The notes under the pieces are model-generated. The model was not told the origin of the DNA, searched no databases, and saw only the letters and a list, made by a program, of their open reading frames with translations. Below, in pieces: positions 1 to 8,300 of a DNA stretch of 64,000 bases. Each line of letters opens with the position of its first letter. The first letter of the stretch is position 1. Source of the stretch: Sacculina carcini (Eukaryota; Arthropoda; Thecostraca; Sacculinidae); the NCBI GenBank assembly GCA_916048095.2, contig OU696592.1, positions 7,203,427-7,267,426 on the forward strand, in the 5' to 3' direction. The position numbers and the translations under genes are program-made.

Positions 1-845
1 TGTTGTTCACTCTATTTCCACGTTCCCCGTTATTCCCTCCGCATTCTTCAGCGTGTTATCAACTCTCCTTGTCGTTTTGTCCTGTCTCCTACTCCTTGTC
101 GCCATACTTCTGAATTTTTGTTTCAATTTCGTTGGCTTCCTATCATTCCCCGCATTCATTTTCGCCTGTGTTGTGTTATTTTTAAACTCATTCATGACCC
201 TTCTCAGCCTTCCTATCTTTCTCACCTTTTGTCTGAATCTGTTGTTCCTTCTCGACACTCACGCCCACTTGTATGTTTTAGAGCTTTAAATGAGTCTACC
301 TGGTCTTCTAAATCGTTTTCTTTTTTGCTCCGCGTCTGTTTAATTCTCTTCCCTCTAACATTGTTCAATCTTCCTCCTTCCATTCGTTCAGGTCCTCTTT
401 GTTTAAATATTTGTTTGATCAATCGTTTGACGCTGTATCTCACTCTCTTACTCCTTATGCTTCTGTGTGATCTGTTTTTAGTTATTTCCGATACACAATT
501 TTTATTTGCTTTGTGTACCTCATCTGGTTTTGCTGTTCCTGCATTTTGTATTGTTTGAGTGTTGTATGTGTATAAGTATTTGCTATATGTGTTTTCTTAT
601 TGCTAGTCAATTGGTATTTTGCGCGCATGGTATATGCGCTAAAGGAGATGTATTTATTTATTATTATTATTATTCATAATATCTTTCTAGCGTAGTTGGC
701 TTTTGTAGTTGTCCGCATGTTATTTTGTGTGTGTGTGCGGTGCTTTCATGTTAATGTTTTTATTTTCCAATTTTCGTTGTAGGTTGCCGCGCTTGTGTCC
801 CTGGATGAGCGCTATACAAATAAATGAATGAATGAATGAATGAAC
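1..845 (+). mobile_element. LINE (L2/CR1-like) 3' end, 5'-truncated
   Basis: The + strand around 118-420 encodes the conserved C-terminal tail of a non-LTR retrotransposon reverse transcriptase in shifted frames: a FQFRWLPI..RI.F motif, then PSYLS.LL, then a stretch ending in LPPSIRSG. The 3' end reads GAGCGCTATACAAATAAATG and runs into a (TGAA)n tail at about 823-845, a typical L2-type 3' end. Similar tails occur at 4440-4945 and, on the other strand, near 13970. No intact ORF remains and the 5' part lies outside the window. The clade assignment is by motif memory only. Confidence 0.7.
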
Positions 846-930
846 CTGTTGTGTCAACAGTGTACATTTAGTTCTTGTATTTTTGTAATCGTTGACTAGT
901 TGGTTGCCATGGCAACGGACGAATCAACAA

Positions 931-1038
931 TGTCGGGAAGAGTTAGTTGGTTTGGGGGAAAGAAGGGATTGCGGAGTCGTTGATGGAAGTGTTAATAATT
1001 CAGTGTTTGTTAATATTGTTTTTGTAATAAAAACACCA
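931..1038 (+). repeat. 5' LTR (108 bp) of the Gag-PR element
   Basis: Starts TGTCGGGAAGAG and ends AAAAACACCA. It is near-identical to 2743-2850, differing at a handful of positions. The sequence after it does not show an obvious tRNA-type primer site. Confidence 0.7.
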
Positions 1039-1055
1039 AAAGCTCTTTCGGCAAT

Positions 1056-2379
1056 ATGTCGAGAATATCAGAAAGCATTATAAAACCGTTCAGCGGAAAT
1101 GGCGACAATAATAAGACTATAACATCTGGGGGCTGATCCATTTATGATGTTGTACAAGACTATAGTCAGACCCAAGCTGGAATACTGCATGCCTGTGGCA
1201 CAACCAAGTTATAAGAAAGATGTTTTCAGGATTGAACAAGTACAAAGAAGAGCCACACGATTGGTTGAAACTGTGCGGGATGAAGAATATCCTCTTAGAC
1301 TTGAAAGGCTCAGGCTGCCATCACTTGAATATAGAAGGAAAAGAGCATCAGTGTTGCAGGCATTTAGGATAGTGAAAACAATAGACAGACTTGATGAGAA
1401 GATCTTATTTGAGCAAAACCTAGAGATACGGACAAGAAGACATAGTCAAAAGTTTCAAGAGAAGTTCTGCAGGAGCGAGGCAGGGAAGGCGGCTTTCAGT
1501 CAGCGAGTGGTGAGAGATTGGAACCGTTTACCTGAAGCAGTGATAGATAGTGAAACTGTCAATCAATTTAAGAAGCGACTTGGCAGATGGTGGAAGGAAG
1601 AACCAACGCTCTACATGAATCATAGAGAACCTGTTGTGACGAGACATTCTGCCATAACTACCTTCAACGATGAGGAGAGAGATACCAGCTGAAGCTGAAA
1701 CTCTACGTTGGTGAGTCATAAAGAAAGTGAGGTTGTTTGCTGAGCTGCAGAAAGTTGATGACGTTGCAAGTCTTTTACCGCTACCGCTTTGGAAGGTGAT
1801 GCGCTCGCTACATATCTGGAAATGGAAGAAACTGATAAGAAAAATGCTGATGAAATTGAAAGCAAGTTAAAAGAAGCCTTCTCTGATAGCCCGTTTGTGG
1901 CTCATGCGAAACTGATGAAAGTACGATGGACTGGCGAACCAGTGGACGCGTTTGCCAGCGAAATTCGCCGATTGGCTGGGTTAGCTGGATTCAAAGGAGA
2001 ATCTCTCGAGAAGATGTTGAAGTTGACGTTTGTGAACGGACTACCAGAACACACAAGTAAAGAGCTGCAACAAGTTAAAGACATCTTGGAGCTGTCAATG
2101 AGCGATATCTTGACCAGAGCGAGAGTGCTCACAGGAAAAGTGGATGGAAATGTTGTTGCTGCAATGTCCAGCACCCAGATAGGCGAGCGAAGATCAAGTT
2201 TCAGCGGGAAATGTTTTGAGTGTGGTGGGCCGCATATGGCGCGCGAGTGCACGAAAAAAAGACGCGTCAGGTGTTTCAAGTGCGGCGTAGAAGGTCATGT
2301 GTCATACAAATGCCGTAGGAACCAGGGAAACGAGGAAAGGGGTGCTGGTGCGCCACCAGTCATCCCTTCGCTTCTGTAA
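1056..2379 (+). pseudogene. gag (CCHC) interrupted by a LINE insertion
   Basis: An ATG at 1056 begins a Gag-like N-terminus (SESIIKPFSGNGD). Homologous coding resumes near 1721 with KKVRLFAELQKVDDVASLL, then shifts frame before about 1789 and stays open to 2379. The C-terminal part carries two zinc knuckles near 2212-2320: a slightly short C-x2-C-x3-H-x4-C and a canonical C-x2-C-x4-H-x4-C. Between 1110 and 1720 lies a LINE fragment. Gag normally forms the particle that packages element RNA. This copy cannot make a full Gag because of the insertion and the frameshift. Confidence 0.7.
1110..1720 (+). mobile_element. LINE reverse transcriptase C-terminal fragment nested in gag
   Basis: The 182-codon open frame 1144-1692 encodes the tail of a non-LTR retrotransposon polymerase: YKTIVRPKLEYC, then IEQVQRRATRLV, then RLPSLEYRRKRA, and near the end VVRDWNRLPEAV. 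This order is typical of the post-RT region of CR1/RTE-like LINEs. It is 5'-truncated and sits inside the Gag gene of the LTR element, so it inserted later. The edges are estimated from where Gag-like sequence stops and resumes. Confidence 0.75.
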
Positions 2380-2742
2380 TGGCGCAATCTTGTAAAATGC
2401 CGATTATTGACGTGCTTGTTGATGAAGAGAGAGTGAGTGCATTAGTGGATACAGGATGTACAATGACCATGGTGAAAACGTCACTAGTAAAACAGTACAT
2501 GAATGAGGACACAGTGAGTGCGTTCGACGGAAGAAGGGTGCGATGTACGGGTGAGACATGGCTAAATGTGTGTGTTAATGGAAGTCGTTTGAGAATACGG
2601 GCAATGGTGATTGATGAAATTGTTAATAATATAGATGTTGTGCTTGGAATGGATGTCATTACCGAACTTGGTGGAGTGACCATGAATGGAGAAAACGTTG
2701 TGTTCTGCAGAATCCACAGTGCATCCACGGACGCATCAACAA
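2379..2742 (+). CDS. Retroviral-type aspartic protease of the Gag-PR element
   Basis: The frame opens at the gag stop (ATG at 2379 overlaps the end of gag) and contains the protease active-site motif ALVDTGCTMTMV near residues 21-32 and the second hallmark IDVVLGMDVI near residue 89. This is the usual flap-less start and the ILG-type end of a pepsin-like retroelement protease. The frame then runs directly into the 3' LTR. In full Ty3/Gypsy elements reverse transcriptase would follow; here nothing does. Confidence 0.65.
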
Positions 2743-2850
2743 TGTCGGGAAGAGTTAGTTGGTTTGGAGGAGAGAAGGGATTGCGGGGTCGTTGGTGGAA
2801 GTGTTAATAGTTAAGTGTTTGTTAATATTGTTTTTGTAATAAAAACACCA
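2743..2850 (+). repeat. 3' LTR (108 bp) of the Gag-PR element
   Basis: Direct repeat of 931-1038 with the same TGTCGGG start and AAAAACACCA end. It follows the protease frame directly. Confidence 0.7.
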
Positions 2851-3580
2851 ATGTATGTATGCTTCAGTCTGATTTCTGACGCTTGCTCTGACCTTTTTAT
2901 CTACTTGATATTTGTCATGTATCTGTGGTGTGATCATGTGCAGTGAGAGAGAGTGTGAGATTGTGTCTGAGTGTGTCAGCGCGTTATTGTGTCTGTGTGA
3001 TAGTGTATGGTTGAATTGAGTATGACAGTGAGTGTGTGAGCGAGTGTGTATGGTTGTGTCGCTGTGAGTGTATGCGTTTGGCGAATTGTTCATGCCCCGC
3101 GGCGGCGAGCCGGTCACTCGCTCGCCGCTGATTGGTTATGGCGGTGGGCGTGAGGCCTGTGCGCGTTTGTGTGTGTCCGTGTGTGCTCCCATGTCTGATG
3201 GTGTGAGCGTGGAGTCGTGTTCCAAGTCGTGTTCGAAGTGTGGTGGTGTTACGACCTCTTGTAGGCGCCGTGGGGCAGTGATTCCCATGCGCGCCTGTCT
3301 GTAATATATTTGAGTCTTTTTGTTGTCTACATTATCTTAATTAAGTCATGCTCCCTTTTGTCAGTTACTCTTGTGCTTGTTCATGTTTTGTGTTTCTCTT
3401 TGAATATTTTTGGCTCATCTTGCTGTTTAACGCGCGTGTTTTTGATATGTGCTGACATGACATATCACATTAACCGAACGCAACCTGATTGGCCATTTTC
3501 GCCTCCATACTCGTTGTTATCAGCCGGTTCATTTTTACAAGCATCAGAAATGTAAAAGTAATGCACAGTACACAAGTCAT
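2851..3580. other. Gene-free GT-rich stretch with a CpG-rich core
   Basis: 2930-3060 is rich in GTGTGAG-type simple sequence. 3095-3165 is CpG-rich with an inverted CCAAT box (CTGATTGGTTATGGCGG). This could be the promoter and a non-coding first exon of the LYRIC-like gene that starts coding at 5361, but no splice evidence is available. I see no credible protein gene here. Confidence 0.3.
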
Positions 3581-3584
3581 TGCT

Positions 3585-4130
3585 TCATGAAGAAATATCA
3601 TATCGCTGCATAGAACAGTGTCGTCTCGTCTGCGTTGAAAATCTCCCTGGGCTCATAGCCGTCCAGCTCCTTGGGCAGCACGTTTGCCATCCATTCCTTT
3701 ACCGCCACCAAATTAACTGCCTCTTTCTCTCATTGCGTTTTCACAAATCTGACGGCTTCCCGCGGCTTCAGCCGCCCGAACCCGCCAATTAACGGTTCAA
3801 ATGCCACATTGATCTCAACCACCAACTTATTGGCGTTTTCCATCATAAGAGGCACATTCACGGGAGCGTTTTTGGCGCGCATCTGGTGGAACCACATGAG
3901 CACCGCCTCATCCACCTCTGCAATATTGTTCGATCTCTTGCACTTCCGACTCAGATTACTGCTGGTTACCGCAATGTCTCGAACTTTCTCTTTCTTCCTG
4001 ATTTTTAGATTGCTCCCTGATCGCAGCCGAGATCTTTACAATGGGCGTTTGTTCCTAGCCAGTCTTGAGCTGGTCCAAGATTTGCAACTTATCCTGCAGC
4101 GTGAAATCAGTACGCTTTCCCATCACTGCT
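3585..4130 (-). pseudogene. pogo/Tigger-like transposase relic
   Basis: Read on the minus strand, the order of motifs matches a pogo-superfamily (Tigger) transposase. A start MGKRTDFTLQDKLQILDQL near 4125 corresponds to the psq-type helix-turn-helix. VDEAVLMWFHQMRAKNAPV near 3915 matches the CENP-B-type second DNA-binding domain. EIFNADETTLFYAA near 3620 is the first catalytic Asp motif of the DDE domain (usually NxDETGL). Frameshifts and stops break it, and the C-terminal catalytic residues are missing. The flanking ATGACATTAACCG motifs (3455-3475, 4270-4380) are direct, not inverted, so I could not define terminal repeats. Confidence 0.7.
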
Positions 4131-4439
4131 GCCACAATCACTACGCGCAAAGAATGAATATGCTCTTGACTGAATGGGCAAACACAAAACACATGGACTG
4201 GCTGACCTCAAGGGTATGACAATAACCGATGCTATTTGTATAGAAAAATGCCATACGGGACCGCAAAAAGTATGACATTAACCGAACTATGACATTAAGC
4301 GGTATCTGTCCCTGCTTGTAAAGCGTAGGGCCGATGTTTGGGACCTGCCGATGGTATGACATTAACCGGTATGACATTCGCCAGCTTTGTTTGTTTTCTT
4401 GCGTCAAAATATTGGTTGTGCTTTAAAGGACAATATTTT

Positions 4440-4945
4440 TGATGTTTATATATGGCGATCCGTTCATGTCTATTTCACTCACTCATCAATGTTTTCATCA
4501 ATCTGCGCTTATTGTGGTAATGTGTTCATCTGTGTTCATTGTCTTACTTAATTGTGCAATACTCAATCATGTGTTCTTACCTCTTTTTATTGTCTCTGTA
4601 AATAACTGTTTTAGCTTTGTCCACTTGTTTACACTGTGTAACTGTTGCGCGCCCGTCTGTTACAAGCGCTATAACAAATATACTGGACTGAACTGATTCA
4701 GTGCTACGCAGAGATATTCTTCTGTTGATGTTGTCATGTTTAGTCGTTTGTGCATATCCACTCTTTTAGGAGTGTCTCTCCTGTTCAAGTATGTGTTTGT
4801 TTTATGTGTGTTTTTATGCTATTCAATGTGAATATTCTCTTTCTGATTCTCACTTTGTACTTGTGTATGTCGTAGTCTTGTTTTTGTCGTTTCCACGCTT
4901 GTGACCACGGGCGCTATAACAAATACATCTTTGATTTGAATTGAA
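4440..4945 (+). mobile_element. Two LINE 3' tails in tandem
   Basis: 4440-4695 ends GCGCTATAACAAATATACTG and matches, in reverse complement, the LINE 3' end at 13970-14040 (shared GTAACTG-TGCGCGCCCGT block). 4700-4945 ends with the similar GGGCGCTATAACAAATACAT. Both are 3' untranslated ends of L2-like LINEs with no coding part. Confidence 0.6.
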
Positions 4946-5360
4946 TGATCACATTTTAAGTCTACCAGCTTATTTAACCTATATTGCACGCTTTTCTATG
5001 GTGTTTCTACAGCAGTGACTCTCGGGTTTCACACTCCTCTGGTTCTATTTCCGTTTGTTATGTATTTTTGAGTCAATATGCTATTCGTCTGTGTGTTTTC
5101 ATTGTTCGAACCGTGTCCATAGTTATAACCACGAACATCTGACACGAAAGTTCAGCTCTTAAACACTGAACTACTCGATATCAACTTTGCTTACACGCTC
5201 CCCAAATGCATATAAACTTTGCGTTAAGTGTATGTACGCGTAATGCTTGAAGAGTATTTCGATGCATACTGTTTTTTCGCAATACCACAAAGTCCTTTGC
5301 AGCTCTTCTGCTTTCGTGACCGGTGTGTATGTGTTGTAGGTGCAAGCGCGTGGTGGAATC
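4946..5360. other. Upstream region of the LYRIC-like gene
   Basis: No coding signal. A pyrimidine-rich stretch ending GTGTTGTAG at 5331-5339 could be a splice acceptor just before the first coding exon, which would place the 5' UTR start further upstream. Confidence 0.3.
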
Positions 5361-8300
5361 ATGACGAGGCGTCGACGCGCGCCAGTGTCAGCGTGCTTAC
5401 TGCTGCTGCTGGTGGCGCGCGCTGTGTGTCAAGTGTCGGATCAGTGGCAGGCGCCGGGTGCTGATGGAGTTGGCGCGTGGCACGACGACGTGGTCACCGT
5501 GTCGGCCGTGCTGCTGGCGCTCGTGCTGGGCGCGGTCGTGCTCGTGTATATTGTGGGTATCAGTCGTCAGTCGAGCGAGCCACCGCCGGCTACCGTCGAT
5601 CTGCTCGCCTCCCATAACTCAGTGTCAACCGGCAAACGCAAGAAACGCAGCAAGGACAAACATCAGTCGGCCACCAACAAACAGACCAAGAATCACGAGG
5701 TGCTTGAATCTTCCCTTCCTCACAGTTCACCTGTTACCCTCAGTTTTTATGTTCGCGACACACACCACGGCGATCTTACGTGCCGGCCGTGTCGTTGTTA
5801 TTATTTTGCTGTTTCAATTTGGGAGCAACACTGGTTTATGTTCGTGTGCGTGTCTGAGGTGGAACCCGCATGCCGAGGTACTACACTGGCTGTTTTGATC
5901 CACTTGCTCGTTAGTGTGTAATTTAGTGATGTAACTGTCAGTTGATATGAGAGCATTACACCACTAATCATACCATATGCATGTGTGTTTGTCGTTGCCG
6001 CTCACAGAGCAAGACAGCCGGTATTGGGGGTCACAACAAGCCTCGCGTCGCTCAGTCAGATAAGTCGCGTGTTCAGACCGTCGCTGCGGAATCACCGGTC
6101 CGCCAACAGCAGACCGCTGCGCCGCTGCAGAACAAGACGAAGCAAGGCAAGCAGCAGACGAAGAGTGAGCAGTGGGATCGTGTCGTCTCGCGCAAACATC
6201 GCCGAGAACAGCAACAACAACAGCAGCAGAGCATGCATCATGCCACTGCGGTCTCGCTCGAGGCAGCCGCAATAACAGCGGCAGAACGGAACAAGCCTGT
6301 GGTGGACGATGATTCAGCAGGTGTGCACTATTGACACTGACATGTAGCAACACTCGTCTCACTGCACTCAACAGTGACGTTCATTCGCTTGACACGCTTG
6401 TGCTACACCTGACATGTTCACTGAAAACGCGCCTATTTCTGGCCGTTTGGTGATTATTGAATGCAAGAACATCATAGCTACGGGTGTTGGTCTGGGCTTA
6501 GGTGATTTGTCAGTGTTGTTTTATTAATGGTGCAGTTTTTTGTCAGGCGTTGTCTAGTTTGTGTTATTGGCATCACAAACAACTGTGTGTACGACAACGG
6601 CTTGTGTTTGTATTCTGAACGTTCATTGCGTGATTTTCTACACTATTCATTAAACAATTGTTGCAATGCACTGTCGACATTTTCTCCGATGTACCGTCGT
6701 CTTTTTGCTACACGAATTTGCACGGCTATTTCGAGCATTGTGCTATTGTGCATGTGTGGGTGTGTGCTGTAGATTCAGGAATCGTCAACGCATCACCGCT
6801 CAAGTCCAAGAAGAATGCCAAAAAACTGAAGGCTAAGAAAAGCAGTGTCGGTGCACATTCAATCACTGAAACATCGGACGTCTTCTCACCACCTCCTCTA
6901 ACTGCTGTATCCATTCCGCCTGATTCAAGCAGGTGTGTGGCCGATAAATTCTCACTGGCTTCTGTCATCCTCGCCGGTCTCGTCTTGTTTGTGTTCTTAA
7001 GGCTGTGCACTGGCTCCTTTTTAGTCTATTGTGATATTTCAACAGCTTTATGACACTGTTGTAGGCTTTTATCGAGTGTCGGTGTTGGGGTTTTCTGTTA
7101 ATTTTCAATCACTATTTACTGCGGATTCTTAAAATTTCTTATTTTTTCACTCATGGACGACATTAAGCGTGTGCTAGTTTTACATGTCTTGTGACTGCGG
7201 TGACTGCGTTTTTCAATGGTATGTCTGAATCCGTTTTTATGATTCACTGTGTTAAATCTGTTTACTGCGTACTGTTGAGTTTTCCTATGAATTGTCGCTG
7301 TGTATCAGTCTCGTGCTGCTTGTTGTTGGTTCATACTGGTGAATTGTGTTGTTAGTGTGGCGGCGACACCAGCGGCTCGTTCTGATGATCGTGCACCACG
7401 TGAGAGCCTGACTGTCGTGCCACACTCGAGCAGCTCGATCAAGCAGCCTGCGCTCACTCGCACCGATGTGTTGAACAGTGGTCGCGGCAGCAGGGTGCGT
7501 CCTCACACCCGCTCTCTCCCTCGTGCTTACAGGGCGCGCACGCATGTATATTCCTCAACATGCAAGAGATGAAAACACAATATTACTCATATATATTTCC
7601 AGTGGTTTCTGCAATAACTTTCTTTCTTAACTAACTTTCGATAACGATAGACGATAAATTTTTCCCCAACCTGCGATAAACGATACCCAATTTTCTAAAC
7701 CCAACCTGTGGTAAGCGATAAACGATAAAACGATAGCGATAAAAAATGTAACTTGCGATAACAAAAGCGATAAGTGATAAGCACCTTTATTTAGTTTAAA
7801 AAACAAAATACATATAAACTATTTTTCCACAGTGAAAATTATTTAAACTAGACTAAACTAAACGAAACTATTTAAACTATTTAAAGTTCTATACCACATT
7901 AGTCTCTCTGACTCAGACTCTCCCTTCTTCCTCTCCCTCCTCAAGACATCATCCAGGAGCTCCATGTTTCCCTTGGTGAATACCAGTTTTCAAACCTGCC
8001 AATTGTCATGCATGTACGCTTGGGCCTGAGGACGTAATCAGCAGTGCTGAACATACGCTCCACGGCAGCAGAGCTGGGCAAGGCCGTGTTGTACTTGATG
8101 AATAGCGAGATCACTTCTCCCTGTACATGCTGGGGAATTACCCAGGCTTCACCTCTGCCATCTTGCTCTTGCCCCAGGTGTCCACCTCCTTCTTGATCAG
8201 CTCCTCAATGTTGGGCCCATCCTCCGCCATGACAGTGGGACTCTCCAGGAGGACAAATGGGTCGTCACTGGCTTCTTTAGGATTTTCTGTCACCGTGTCC

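Larger units (their letters stand above)
931..2850 (+). mobile_element. Short LTR retroelement encoding only Gag and protease
   Basis: Two 108-bp direct repeats with TG...CA ends (931-1038 and 2743-2850) bracket a Gag gene and a retroviral-type aspartic protease, but no reverse transcriptase, RNase H or integrase. Another 16 bp just upstream of each repeat is also nearly identical, so the true LTR edge may lie near 915 and 2727. The Gag frame is disrupted by a LINE insertion and a frameshift, so this copy is dead. It is either an internally deleted Ty3/Gypsy element or a member of a non-autonomous Gag-PR lineage. Confidence 0.7.

Noticed and set aside
3068..3304. 78-codon Cys-rich frame
   Set aside because: Only a chance frame in GT/CpG-rich DNA; no motif and no splice or homology support.
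3455..4385. Repeated ATGACATTAACCG as terminal repeats of the pogo relic
   Set aside because: Copies are in the same orientation, so they are not terminal inverted repeats, and no TA duplications could be set.
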